A stretch of DNA of 64,000 nt from Flavipsychrobacter sp. (GCA_021155965.1 JAJNBJ010000011.1:45383-109382); one strand, 5' to 3'; shown: positions 42,318 to 51,221, counted from the stretch's first letter. A program made the numbers and translations. Notes: generated by a model from the letters alone, not told the origin.

Positions 42318-44134
42318 AGCTCCTGCGCAGATTGTATCTCAGCCACCTTCAGTTTCAGTTCGTTGTTCAGTTCTTTCCACTGTTTCACCTGCTTGGCTAC
42401 TTTGCTTAGTGTGCCGAGAGCAACAATATGCTCATCTACAGCTAAGATGAGTGGGTTCAATACCTGTTCTGTGAAATAAGTGATACCTGCCCTTTTTCTT
42501 GCAGCAAGTAAGCTGTCCTCATTATCATTAATAAGAATGCGTATCTGTTTATGAAAACCACCTGCATGTTTCTGTGCTTTGTCTATAGTTTTAATAATAT
42601 CTTCCAGCAGGTGCAGGTTTTTTTCTCTCGGGCCCGTTTTTCTTTTCATGATCTCGGGTAGCAGTTGTTCGCAATACGCTATAAGCCCTGTGAAAGAAAA
42701 TATTTTGCACAGTTGGGCTTCATGCGCTTTACGGCGGCTGTGGTATAATAATTCCTCCAGTTCATCCTCATCATTTTCTGAGCGGGCAAAATCTATTACA
42801 CGGTCATCAACTATAATATTGCTTGTTTGCAGTTTGCTGCGCAGCACCAGGCCTTCCATAGTAGTGCAACGGCTCAGCGCCACATATACCTGCCCCGGGG
42901 CAAAGGATTGGTTAAGGTCTACAACGGCTTTTTGCAACGTAAGCCCCTGGCTCTTATGCACGGTTATGGCCCATGCCAGGCGAATAGGGTATTGCGTAAA
43001 GCTGCCCGATTCTTCTTCTTCTATCTCACCTTTCTGCGCATTCAGGGTATAGCGCATATTTTTCCATGTCTCTTGCTCCAGCAGTAGAGAGTCATTATCC
43101 CTTTCTCCGGGGAATGTTACCCATATACCCTCATGATCTATTTTCGACACTAATGCTATCTTGCCATTGTAATACCGCTTGGGTGTTTGCAGGTCGTTCT
43201 TCACAAACATGATCTGTGCGCCCTCCTTCAGTTGCAGCACCTCTTCTGTAGGCAGGTTCTTAGGGTTGAATTCATTCTTGATGGTGCCTGTAAAAGAATT
43301 TAATTTGCCCGGCAGTTCCTCCAGCGACTGCAGGTTTATTTTATCTGCTATATGATTATGCGTGGAGAGGATGATATACCCTTTTTCTTTTTGTGGTAAA
43401 GGGTCGTATTGAGTATTCAGCTTGTCCACATCCTGCTGCAATACCTGGCCGCTGCGTATGCGGTTCAGTATATCAATAAAAGTTTGTTCTTTCTGGCGGT
43501 ATATCTTTTTCAGCTCTATATACAGCAGCGGATTTTCCCGCAGCACTTTTGCATCGAAGAAGTAAGGGCTTTGATAGTAATTGCGCAGTATCTCCCAATC
43601 CTGCTCCGGCGCCACCGGTGGCAGTTGGAACAGGTCGCCTATAAAAAGCACCTGCACGCCACCAAAAGGCTGTGCCCAGTTCTTGCGCACATGGCGCAGC
43701 ACCAGGTCCATAGAATCCAGCAGGTCGCAGCGCACCATGCTCACCTCATCTATTATCAGCAGCTCCAGTTTGCGCAGCAGCTTTAATTTTGTTTCACGCA
43801 GCCGCAGGTTGGCCAGCAGCGAATGTTTGTCATTCGATCCGTCTGATTGCCGTCCGAAACCACCCGCACTCCCCGGCACAAATGGCCCGAACGGCAATTG
43901 CAGGAAAGAGTGTATCGTCTCGCCGCCTGCATTTATTGCCGCCACACCAGTAGGCGCCACCACTGCGCATTGCTTGCCGCTGTGCCCGCGAATGTATTTC
44001 AGAAATGTCGTCTTGCCCGTACCTGCCCTTCCCGTAAGGAAAAGATTTTCATTCGTATCCTTTACAAAAGAAACCGCTTTCCGGAAAATAGAATTGGAGG
44101 TATCAATAATTTCTGCTGAGGCAATTTCGGGCAT
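42308..44134 (-). CDS. Pif1/Dda-type superfamily 1B DNA helicase
   Basis: A 608-residue protein with the SF1B helicase motifs: Walker A GRAGTGKTTF (about 35-44), Walker B LLIIDEVSMV (about 130), motif III GDLFQLPPV, and the C-terminal TVHKSQGLTL and QVYVALSRCT motifs. The last ~140 residues are helical with no clear family match. Pif1/Dda helicases move 5'-3' and remove protein blocks or G-quadruplexes at forks, so a genome-maintenance role is plausible. It is downstream of the ParE-type toxin gene on the same strand but is not obviously part of it. Confidence 0.88.
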   Translation of the reverse strand: MPEIASAEIIDTSNSIFRKAVSFVKDTNENLFLTGRAGTGKTTFLKYIRGHSGKQCAVVAPTGVAAINAGGETIHSFLQLPFGPFVPGSAGGFGRQSDGSNDKHSLLANLRLRETKLKLLRKLELLIIDEVSMVRCDLLDSMDLVLRHVRKNWAQPFGGVQVLFIGDLFQLPPVAPEQDWEILRNYYQSPYFFDAKVLRENPLLYIELKKIYRQKEQTFIDILNRIRSGQVLQQDVDKLNTQYDPLPQKEKGYIILSTHNHIADKINLQSLEELPGKLNSFTGTIKNEFNPKNLPTEEVLQLKEGAQIMFVKNDLQTPKRYYNGKIALVSKIDHEGIWVTFPGERDNDSLLLEQETWKNMRYTLNAQKGEIEEEESGSFTQYPIRLAWAITVHKSQGLTLQKAVVDLNQSFAPGQVYVALSRCTTMEGLVLRSKLQTSNIIVDDRVIDFARSENDEDELEELLYHSRRKAHEAQLCKIFSFTGLIAYCEQLLPEIMKRKTGPREKNLHLLEDIIKTIDKAQKHAGGFHKQIRILINDNEDSLLAARKRAGITYFTEQVLNPLILAVDEHIVALGTLSKVAKQVKQWKELNNELKLKVAEIQSAQELQP

Positions 44135-44162
44135 GGGTAAAATTACTGAAATACCCGGTTCA

Positions 44163-44468
44163 TCACTTGCGATATTTTTTACGGGGATGTTTCTTGTGAT
44201 GGTGGATAGATGTGATGAGAATACATCTATCTTTCTTGTAGATCCGGTAAACTATTGAGTAGGGAAATTTAATAACTATTGCTTCGTGGTAGCCGGGTTT
44301 GGATTTTATCCCATAAGCACCGGGATTAGTCATTATCTGCTGAATTTTATTGTTTATTTCAGCTAAGAACTTTTCGCCTAATCCTTTTTGCTGTTTTTCA
44401 TACCACGCATATGCTTCGTTGTAGTCTGCAGCTACATCTTCATGAAACACAACATTGTAAAGCTTCAT
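44163..44468 (-). CDS. RelE/ParE-family toxin
   Basis: A 101-residue basic protein with the ParE pattern: VVFHEDVAADYNEAYAWYEKQQKGLGEKFLAEINNKI, followed by the beta-sheet with the typical 'AIVIKFPYSIVYRIYKKDRCILITSIHHHKKHP'. It is a relative of the toxin at 3083-3385. The start codon overlaps the antitoxin stop by 4 bp, so translation is probably coupled. The helicase gene lies just downstream on the same strand. Confidence 0.88.
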   Translation of the reverse strand: MKLYNVVFHEDVAADYNEAYAWYEKQQKGLGEKFLAEINNKIQQIMTNPGAYGIKSKPGYHEAIVIKFPYSIVYRIYKKDRCILITSIHHHKKHPRKKYRK

Positions 44469-44713
44469 TTTTTGCGGGCTTTATATGATCTGCGGGCATT
44501 GTTCTCCATCTCTTCCAGCGTGAAAAGCTTGGCTGAGCCCGATTCGTATTCTTTTGCCCGCGCCTCCATTTCCGCGAGGAAGGCAGCGTCTGTCCATGCA
44601 TCTTCCTTTTGCTCCACTTCAAGCATGGCATATATCATCTTCACGGTTTTATCATCAGCAAGGTCAATGCTCTTTTTTACTTCTCTCCTTATGTCTTTAA
44701 TAGCCGCTCCCAT
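44465..44713 (-). CDS. Antitoxin of the ParE-type pair
   Basis: An 82-residue protein with the addiction-module antitoxin layout. The N-terminus is helical and charged (IKDIRREVKKSIDLADDKTVKMIYAMLEVEQ). The basic C-terminus (NARRSYKARKK) usually folds on toxin binding. It is followed by the toxin with a 4-bp overlap. An 81-residue relative without a toxin partner lies at 46367-46612. Its promoter element is at 44729-44736. Confidence 0.8.
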   Translation of the reverse strand: MGAAIKDIRREVKKSIDLADDKTVKMIYAMLEVEQKEDAWTDAAFLAEMEARAKEYESGSAKLFTLEEMENNARRSYKARKK

Positions 44714-44728
44714 TGAAGTCGTTTAATA

Positions 44729-44736
44729 CAAATTTA
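44729..44736 (-). promoter_or_regulatory. -7 promoter element (TAAATTTG) of the antitoxin-toxin operon
   Basis: An exact TAnnTTTG match on the minus strand, 15 nt before the antitoxin ATG at 44713. Confidence 0.5.
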
Positions 44737-44817
44737 CTGAAAATATATTATTGTTGTATTTACACAGCACTCCACGGCAGAAGGCATTGCAGTGCACATA
44801 ATCAGGATTGGGCAATT

Positions 44818-44870
44818 TTACTCGCGCATCCCACCAATCTGCAAATCCTGAAAAATCTTAGTTCAGACTA
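44818..44870. repeat. Shared 3' junction repeat after NHL gene, copy 2
   Basis: It starts at the NHL stop. Its complement matches 29890-29943 after the other NHL gene, with core GATTTTTCAGGATTTGCA and later GCGCGAGTAAA. The toxin-antitoxin pair lies just beyond it. Confidence 0.75.
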
Positions 44871-46232
44871 CTCTTTCACAAACCGCCTCACCGCCACGCC
44901 ACCATCCTCACCCACCATCCTCACAAAATAAACCCCCGGCGGTAAGCTGGAAATATCTATACACAACGTCCCCCTCTCCACCTGTGGAGAAGCCTGTCCT
45001 GAGCGATAGTCGAAGGAGGGTGAGGTCATCTCGCGCCCGATCAAATCCCACACGCTCACCTCCTTCACCCCACCCGGTGCAGAGATAGTAAGCTCTGTGC
45101 TGGCTGGGTTGGGGTAGATGGAGATTTCTGTTGGTGGGTTGATTTGTTTTGTTTCAAGGGTGGGATTGCAGGCGGGGTTGAATGTGACTTTGCGAATGCG
45201 GCGATTAAATGCATCTGGGAAAAACAAATTGCCACATAGATCAAATGCAATACCAGCAGGTAATTGTATTGCCGCCGCAGTTGCTGGGCCACCATCTCCA
45301 CTAAAACCAATTGTTCCGTTGCCTGCGACATGGTGAGTTATACCTCCGGCGTCAACCCTAAAAATCCGCTCGTTGTAATCATCCGCTATATATAATTGCA
45401 TTAAGGAGTCAAAACCTAATTTATTCGGAACAATTTGTGCGTTAGTAGCAGGTATTCCATCCCCCAAGTAAGTTGGCGAACCATTTCCTGCAAAGGTTGT
45501 AATGATGCCCGCTGTGTTTACTTTTCTTACACGATTGCCAGTCCTTTCCGCTATATATACATTTCCGTTTGTATCACATGCCACACTAGTTGATCCATAT
45601 ATTTGAGCATTTGTAGCTGGGCCTCCATCTCCACTAGACCCAGCTGTACCAACTCCTGCAATGGTAGAAATAACACCACTAGGATTAACCTTGCGAATCC
45701 AATAATGGTCTGAAATATATAAATTGCCCCATTTATCAAAACAAACGTCATTTGGACCAGTCAACGTTGCGGCTGTTGCTAGTCCACCATCGCCACCATG
45801 AATCGCTGTTCCATTGCCCGCTATTGTAGAAATATTGCCTGTTGTTACATCTACTCTCCTTATCCTGTAATTCATTATATCTGCAATAAACATGTTGCCC
45901 ATTGCATCAAATGTAACAGCAACGGGAAGATATAATCTAGCACCTGTTGCCGGGCCACCATCGCCAGCAAAGCCACCCATACCATTACCTGCAACTGTTG
46001 TTATAATTCCAGCTGCATCTATTTTTCTTACCCTATGAGGGGAACCATCTGTGAAATAATAATTCCCATGTCTATCAAAAACGCTTCCTCGCGGATTAGG
46101 AATTCCAGCCGCAGTAGCAGGACTACCATCTCCACTAAAAGTTGAAACGCCTGTGCCCGCAACAGTCGTTATCACCTGCCCCACCCCCACCACAGGCAGC
46201 AAAACAAACAGCAACAACCATAGCATTTTCAT
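44868..46232 (-). CDS. Secreted NHL-repeat protein with T9SS sorting domain (paralogue)
   Basis: A 454-residue exported protein: signal peptide (MKMLWLLLFVLLPVVGVGQ), six NHL-type repeats (about 22-345; cores like AGTGVSTFSGDGSPATAAGI, DRHGNYYFTDGSPHRVRKID) and a C-terminal T9SS sorting domain (ISIYPNPASTELTISAPGGVKEV ... PGVYFVRMVGEDGGVAVRRF). It is the close paralogue of the gene at 28551-29891, with shared upstream and downstream DNA. A Gln/Arg-rich insertion (SPSFDYRSGQASPQVERG) sits inside the sorting domain and is partly encoded by sequence like 'CTGAGCGATAGTCGAAGG', which resembles intergenic repeats. Confidence 0.9.
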   Translation of the reverse strand: MKMLWLLLFVLLPVVGVGQVITTVAGTGVSTFSGDGSPATAAGIPNPRGSVFDRHGNYYFTDGSPHRVRKIDAAGIITTVAGNGMGGFAGDGGPATGARLYLPVAVTFDAMGNMFIADIMNYRIRRVDVTTGNISTIAGNGTAIHGGDGGLATAATLTGPNDVCFDKWGNLYISDHYWIRKVNPSGVISTIAGVGTAGSSGDGGPATNAQIYGSTSVACDTNGNVYIAERTGNRVRKVNTAGIITTFAGNGSPTYLGDGIPATNAQIVPNKLGFDSLMQLYIADDYNERIFRVDAGGITHHVAGNGTIGFSGDGGPATAAAIQLPAGIAFDLCGNLFFPDAFNRRIRKVTFNPACNPTLETKQINPPTEISIYPNPASTELTISAPGGVKEVSVWDLIGREMTSPSFDYRSGQASPQVERGTLCIDISSLPPGVYFVRMVGEDGGVAVRRFVKE

Positions 46233-46272
46233 AAATAAGTATTTCTATAAAATTACTACAGCACTGCTATTC

Positions 46273-46300
46273 AAAAAATAGGTATTTATACCTATTTTTT
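46273..46300. promoter_or_regulatory. Perfect 28-bp palindrome upstream of NHL gene, copy 2
   Basis: Two 13-bp arms (AAAAAATAGGTAT and its exact complement) flank a TT centre, 40 nt upstream of the ATG at 46232. Copy 1 is at 28481-28508. Position and conservation suggest a repressor or activator site. It could also act as a transcript hairpin. Confidence 0.65.
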
Positions 46301-46366
46301 GTGTGGTGGTTTTTTTGTAATACGCCAAAACATGGAAAAAGGCTAACTTCGTATAAATAACATGAT

Positions 46367-46612
46367 ATGAATACGGCAGCGATCAGGCAAAAGCTACATA
46401 ACTACCTTGAGGTGGCAAATGATAAAAAAGTAAAGGCTATCTATACTATGGTGGAAGAGGCTATAGGAGAAACAGAAGTTGAGTATTCAGATGAGCTTAA
46501 AGCCGAACTTGACCGCCGTTATGCAGCATATAAAAGCGGCGCACAAAAACCTTTGACGGCGGCAGATAGCAAAAAACGCATTCAAAAACTCCTGAAATCC
46601 AGGCGCAAATAA
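46367..46612 (+). CDS. Orphan antitoxin-like protein
   Basis: An 81-residue protein similar to the antitoxin at 44465-44713 (NDKKVKAIYTMVEEAIGETE; YAAYKSGAQKPLT; KKRIQKLLKSRRK). No toxin gene follows. The next 450 bp are repeat-rich and have no reading frame of RelE size. It may be a solitary antitoxin that neutralises a toxin elsewhere, or the remnant of a pair. A TAACTTCG element, one base off the -7 consensus, lies 19 nt upstream. Confidence 0.7.
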   Translation: MNTAAIRQKLHNYLEVANDKKVKAIYTMVEEAIGETEVEYSDELKAELDRRYAAYKSGAQKPLTAADSKKRIQKLLKSRRK

Positions 46613-47071
46613 TCAGTCAGGCACAATACCCCTCAACATTTTCCTACTGCAAATATACAAAGTTTCAAAAGGCTCGCCCTTTCTTCTTTTCTACCGCACT
46701 ATAATGCAAACCAATTTTGCCATCCCCCAAACAATAGTGAACTTTACATAGTTATAACTCCTAATCATTGCGAGGAACGAAGCCCGTCCGAACGGCATGG
46801 CCGGCAGGCAACCTCACTAGGGGTGGTTGACACACGCAGAAAAAAAACGCACACAAACTTTGCGACTTCCTTTGCGTCTTTGCGCCTTTGCGGTTAAATT
46901 TTGCTCACGCAGGAGTTAAAAACACCAAAATGGCTTATTGATAATCAATCACTAAATGCGCAACACATGCGCAAATAGTGCGCAAAAATAAATGCAGAAC
47001 GAAATGATGGACAGTGAATTATAGATAGAAGTGTTGTTACAAAAAAATAGTACAAAAAGCGCAGTAAAAAA
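46613..47071. other. Repeat-rich intergenic region (no gene)
   Basis: No coding sequence is supported. It holds a fragment of the form TCATTGCGAGGAACGAAGCC (46763-46782) joined to GCCCGTCCGAACGGC (46780-46794), the latter also present in complement near 62573. A CTTTGCG repeat follows (46855-46915), then a block shared with 62528-62613 (46932-46995). Confidence 0.6.
46855..46915. repeat. CTTTGCG dispersed repeat, copy at 46.9 kb
   Basis: Units CTTTGCGACTT, CCTTTGCGTCTTTGCGCC and CTTTGCGGTTAAATTTTG, ending with CTCACGCAGG. Confidence 0.65.
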
Positions 47072-47788
47072 ATGACCAAACTCTCCGTAAACATCAACAA
47101 AATAGCCACCCTGCGCAACAGCCGTGGCGGCAATAACCCCGATGTGGTAAAAGCCGCTATCGACTGCCAGAAATTTGGCGCAGATGGCATCACCGTTCAT
47201 CCCCGGCCCGATGAACGGCATATCCGTTATAGTGATGTGCGCGAGATAAGCAAGATCATCACTACAGAGTTCAACATAGAAGGCAACCCTAAGGAAGATA
47301 AATTCGTACAACTGGTGCTGGAGGTAAAACCCGCACAGGTAACACTGGTGCCCGATGCTCCCGGGCAGCTCACCTCCAACCACGGCTGGGATACTGTTGC
47401 AGAACAAAAATACCTGCAGGATATTATCGCAGTGTTCAAGAATGCCGGCATCCGAGTTTCCATATTTGTAGATCCCGTGGAACGTATGGTTGAAGGTGCC
47501 GGCGACACCGGCACGGATAGGGTAGAGCTATACACTGAAGATTATGCAAGGAATTATCACCGCGATAGGGATGTTGCCATAGCGCCCTATGTAAGAGCAG
47601 CTCAAGTTGCCATGCACCGCGGCCTTGGCCTCAATGCCGGCCACGACCTGGACAGGGACAACCTGAAATTCTTCAGGCAGTCAATACCCAACCTGTTAGA
47701 GGTTTCCATCGGTCACGCCCTCATTGCTGATTCGCTGTATTATGGACTGGAGAATGTGGTGCAGTTATATAAACGGTGTTTGCAATAA
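47072..47788 (+). CDS. pdxJ: Pyridoxine 5'-phosphate synthase PdxJ
   Basis: PdxJ closes the pyridine ring of vitamin B6 from 1-deoxyxylulose 5-phosphate and 3-amino-2-oxopropyl phosphate. The 238-residue TIM-barrel protein has the family's N-terminal motif SVNINKIATLRNSRGGNNPDVV, the phosphate-binding region GADGITVHPRPDERHIRYSDV, EFNIEGNP, VTLVPDAPGQLTSNHGWD and the C-terminal SIGHALIADSLYYGLENVV. The length fits. pdxA and other pathway genes are not in the window. A CTTTGCG repeat follows its stop. Confidence 0.96.
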   Translation: MTKLSVNINKIATLRNSRGGNNPDVVKAAIDCQKFGADGITVHPRPDERHIRYSDVREISKIITTEFNIEGNPKEDKFVQLVLEVKPAQVTLVPDAPGQLTSNHGWDTVAEQKYLQDIIAVFKNAGIRVSIFVDPVERMVEGAGDTGTDRVELYTEDYARNYHRDRDVAIAPYVRAAQVAMHRGLGLNAGHDLDRDNLKFFRQSIPNLLEVSIGHALIADSLYYGLENVVQLYKRCLQ

Positions 47789-47800
47789 ACAGTGGAGAAC

Positions 47801-47849
47801 ACCTTTGCGTTTTCTTTGCGCATGCTTTGCGAACTTCGCGGTTAGTAAC
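47801..47849. repeat. CTTTGCG dispersed repeat, copy at 47.8 kb
   Basis: Units CCTTTGCGTTTTCTTTGCGC, GCTTTGCGAACTTCGCGG and GTTAGT. It lies directly after pdxJ. Confidence 0.65.
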
Positions 47850-47868
47850 AAACAGGAACGATTTTGTA

Positions 47869-47876
47869 TATATATT
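47869..47876 (+). promoter_or_regulatory. -7 promoter element (TATATTTG) of the first DUF5723 gene
   Basis: An exact TAnnTTTG match about 60 nt upstream of the ATG at 47937, so this gene would have a true 5' leader. Confidence 0.5.
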
Positions 47877-47936
47877 TGCAGCAGCCGGCCTATCGATATA
47901 TCTTCTCAAAATCTTAATGCTTAAAAAAAGGAACTG

Positions 47937-49352
47937 ATGTATAAGAACAGGTTATTGGCAATTGCAGTTTTTTGCTGTGTTGCTATGGGTGCACAGGCAC
48001 AGCATTACTTGGGTTTGGCCACTGGCGAATACAGCGCCATCAATAGCCTGTACCTGAACCCGGCGAGCATATCGGGCGCTAAAGAGAAAATTGTGGTGAA
48101 CCTGTTTTCTTTGAACCTCGCAGTGGACAATAGCCTCGGCACCTTTAGCAAGCTGGGCGATATCGGTAAAGGCAGCACCGATGCTTTCAACCTCTCGGGC
48201 AAAAGAGACCAGCCCTTCAGCCTTGTGGCACCGGCGCTGGAGCTGCGCTTACCCGCGATCCTGGTGAGCCTGAACGATGAGCACCAGCAAAGTTTTGCGC
48301 TCACTACCCGTGTAAGGGCAATGAACCAGTTCAACCACTTTGACCCCTCACTATACCAAAGCATCACCAGCGATGAATATGTGGACCAGGATTACCAGTT
48401 TACCACGACTAAATTCAACTGGACCGTGCATGCATGGAGCGAGATAGGCCTTAGTTATGCACTTAAAGTATTGGACAACGGCCCGCATAAGCTGAGGGCC
48501 GGTATTACTCTGCGTTACCTGGGTGGTGTAAAGTATTTGGGTCTGAAGGGCCGTAACTTTGACGCTTCCTATAAAAAAGGCAGCGATACCGTATTCGCTT
48601 CCCACTCCGATCTGTCGTTTGCGAGCAACGCAATTAAGTCCGACGATGTTTTTTCTAACGGAGTGACCGGTGATGCGGTATTTAGTTCATTATTCGGCGC
48701 AAAATCAGGCAGCGGGTTCGGTATGGATATCGGAGTTTCTTATACCTATACCTTCGATGGAGATGAGTTATCGGATGAGGATAATTCAGGGGACGCACGC
48801 AGGATTACCGTCTCCGCAGCCGTAAGAGATATTGGCGCCATAAAATACAAGCAGGGCGAAAACTTTGTGGTGAACGTAACCGGCAACGGCTACCTGACAG
48901 GCCAGGGGCTTGAAGACCACACGAACAGCTACCAGGAATTCAGGAATTATGTAGTAACACAGGGATTTACGGTTGATACGGGCTCATTTGCCACAAAGGT
49001 CTATATGCCCACCACCATGCTTTTTGGCGTTGATTACCAGATCATTAAACATATAGCCGTAAACGCTACATTCATTGGTAACCTTGCCAACCGCCAGAAT
49101 TATGGTAACTCCTACTACGGCCGGTTTACCATTACCCCCCGTTTCGAGAATAAGTTCTTTACGGTTGCCTTGCCATTGGGCTATAGCTGGCTGGCCAAAG
49201 ACATAAAAATGGGGTTGGGCTTCCGCGTAGCCGGCTTCTTTTTTGGCAGCGACGATATGCTGGCGCTGCTCAGCAGCAACCAGCATGGTATGGGCTTCTA
49301 TTTCGGAGGATATGTCCCGATATTTAAAAAGCATAAAAAAGATAGATTTTAA
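47937..49352 (+). CDS. DUF5723-family outer-membrane beta-barrel protein
   Basis: A 471-residue exported protein: signal peptide (residues 1-22, MYKNRLLAIAVFCCVAMGAQAQ) followed by about 14 amphipathic strands with aromatic girdle residues. The conserved early motif is YLGLATGEYSAINSLYLNPASI, and a glycine-rich strand series ends in GMGFYFGGYVPIFKKHKKDRF. I recognise the family as DUF5723, widespread in Bacteroidota and of unknown function. It is a paralogue of the next gene, with the same NSLYLNPA.I motif. The context next to a sulfur-handling cluster may be accidental. Confidence 0.85.
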   Translation: MYKNRLLAIAVFCCVAMGAQAQHYLGLATGEYSAINSLYLNPASISGAKEKIVVNLFSLNLAVDNSLGTFSKLGDIGKGSTDAFNLSGKRDQPFSLVAPALELRLPAILVSLNDEHQQSFALTTRVRAMNQFNHFDPSLYQSITSDEYVDQDYQFTTTKFNWTVHAWSEIGLSYALKVLDNGPHKLRAGITLRYLGGVKYLGLKGRNFDASYKKGSDTVFASHSDLSFASNAIKSDDVFSNGVTGDAVFSSLFGAKSGSGFGMDIGVSYTYTFDGDELSDEDNSGDARRITVSAAVRDIGAIKYKQGENFVVNVTGNGYLTGQGLEDHTNSYQEFRNYVVTQGFTVDTGSFATKVYMPTTMLFGVDYQIIKHIAVNATFIGNLANRQNYGNSYYGRFTITPRFENKFFTVALPLGYSWLAKDIKMGLGFRVAGFFFGSDDMLALLSSNQHGMGFYFGGYVPIFKKHKKDRF

Positions 49353-49559
49353 ATTTATCTATGCAACCGTTTTTAATTTAAAATGATTGTATTACTTTAG
49401 AGGCGTATGTCCCGATGTACCGGGCGAAAATTCTTTTGGATGAAACGACCATGCTCAAGATGAAGTTTAATATTGCAGCAAAATGATTTGCAATAGTTCA
49501 ACAAATTCTGAAGCTTATGGGAGTTACATCAGGCAATTGAAAATACAAAAAATATTCTG

Positions 49560-51221
49560 ATGAAAAGATCATTATACACACTTGCCATAATCAGTTTGTT
49601 CTCAGGCGCTGCAAAAGCACAATATAACCTTGGTGTGGCAACCAGCAACTGGAGCGGCCTTAACAGCCTGTACCTGAACCCTGCAAATATTGCAGACAGC
49701 AGGCACCGTTTTGCGATAGATATTGTAGGTATAAATGCCGGCATTGATAATAACCTGGGCACGCTCAATACCAACGGCGGCATATTCGATATAGCCAACG
49801 ATGGCAATACGAACAATGTATTCAAATATGGTAACACCAATACGTTCAGTTTGCTGGCGCCATATGCGCAGTTTCGCTTACCCGGTGTAATGGTGAGCAT
49901 TAACAACAGGCATAGTGTGGCATTAACTGCAGGCCTGCGCGGCATGAACCAGTTCAATAACTTCGACCGCTCTTTATACCGCACGCTTACCGAAGTAGAT
50001 TATATGCCTGATGGCAATATTACCCTGACCTCGAGAATGTTCAACTACACAGCGCATGTGTGGAGCGAGATAGGAGGTTCTTATGGTGCTGTTGTTGTGG
50101 ATGAGTTTCAACACAAATTGAAAGTAGGTGTTACGCTGCGTTACCTTGGCGGCATTGGCTACGTAGGCCTGCGCGGCAATAACCTGGATGCATACTACAA
50201 AGGCGGCGAAAACGACACTTTGTTTGTTACCAAGTCGGACCTGGAGTTTGCGAGCAACGCTGTAAGCACAAGGAGCGCTGTAGTAAATGGTGTCTCTAAT
50301 CACAACATCTTCGAGGATTTCTTTGGCGCTAAGGATGGCCATGGTTTTGGCGGTGATGTAGGTGTAGTTTATGAATTCAACCCTAACCCAACTGAGCATG
50401 CCGATTACCATAACCCTAAAAGAGGCCACAGGAATAATTCAGTAAACAATTACCTCATCCGTGCATCTGCGTCGGTTGTGGACATCGGTTCGATAAAATA
50501 TAGCCGGGCTAACAATTCAAACGCGCGTGTAACAGGCGATGGTGTTGTAGCGGGCAACGACTTTGAAGATAAGGTGAGCAACTATGAAACCTTCCGGGAG
50601 TATGCCGTGTCGCATGGATTTACCGCCGACACCTTTCACAGGGATACAAGAGTGTATATGCCCACAAGGCTGAACCTGGCGGTTGATGTTCGCGTGTATA
50701 AGCGTGTATATATCAACGCTATGTTCATAGGTAACCTGGCGAACCGCCAGAACTTCGGTAACTCATACTACAACCAGTTTACTGTAACACCCCGCTACGA
50801 TTCAAAGATCTTCAGCGTAGGTACGCCGATCACTTATGGCGTTCTGTCTAACACAGTTAAAATGGGTGTAGGCATCAGGTTCAGCGGCTTCTATATAGGC
50901 AGCGACGATATGCTTGCCCTGGTTACCGGTAACCAGTCTGGTGCAAACCTATATGTAGGCGGATTTATTCCTTTCAACAAGCGCGCTCCAAAAGAACATT
51001 ATCACCACGATGATGAGGATACCAGCGGGGCCGAAATAGAACCAGACTATGATCATGGAGGCAGCAATGATGAAGAGGATCCGCAACCTGAAAGGCCAAG
51101 GCGCCGCGGAGGGTCTCCTGCCCCTGAAGAGAAGTCAACTTCATCAGAGCAGAGAAATATTCACAATTCAGCTGCTATCCGCAAAAGGGAGATCAACAGC
51201 GAGATAGAGAAAAAGGATTAA
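49560..51221 (+). CDS. DUF5723-family protein with acidic/basic C-terminal tail
   Basis: A 553-residue paralogue of the previous gene: signal peptide (residues 1-20), motif YNLGVATSNWSGLNSLYLNPANI, and the same barrel-like strand pattern. It differs by a C-terminal tail of about 95 residues that is highly charged and low in complexity (HHDDEDTSGAEIEPDYDHGG, then ERPRRRGGSPAPEEKSTSS). The tail probably reaches into the periplasm. Its stop lies 4 nt before the Crp/Fnr gene start, suggesting co-transcription or read-through. The function is unknown. Confidence 0.85.
   Translation: MKRSLYTLAIISLFSGAAKAQYNLGVATSNWSGLNSLYLNPANIADSRHRFAIDIVGINAGIDNNLGTLNTNGGIFDIANDGNTNNVFKYGNTNTFSLLAPYAQFRLPGVMVSINNRHSVALTAGLRGMNQFNNFDRSLYRTLTEVDYMPDGNITLTSRMFNYTAHVWSEIGGSYGAVVVDEFQHKLKVGVTLRYLGGIGYVGLRGNNLDAYYKGGENDTLFVTKSDLEFASNAVSTRSAVVNGVSNHNIFEDFFGAKDGHGFGGDVGVVYEFNPNPTEHADYHNPKRGHRNNSVNNYLIRASASVVDIGSIKYSRANNSNARVTGDGVVAGNDFEDKVSNYETFREYAVSHGFTADTFHRDTRVYMPTRLNLAVDVRVYKRVYINAMFIGNLANRQNFGNSYYNQFTVTPRYDSKIFSVGTPITYGVLSNTVKMGVGIRFSGFYIGSDDMLALVTGNQSGANLYVGGFIPFNKRAPKEHYHHDDEDTSGAEIEPDYDHGGSNDEEDPQPERPRRRGGSPAPEEKSTSSEQRNIHNSAAIRKREINSEIEKKD

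Noticed and set aside
42579..43052. Forward frame of 157 codons over the Pif1/Dda helicase
   Set aside because: Ser/Arg-rich shadow of the helicase gene, which has complete motifs on the other strand.
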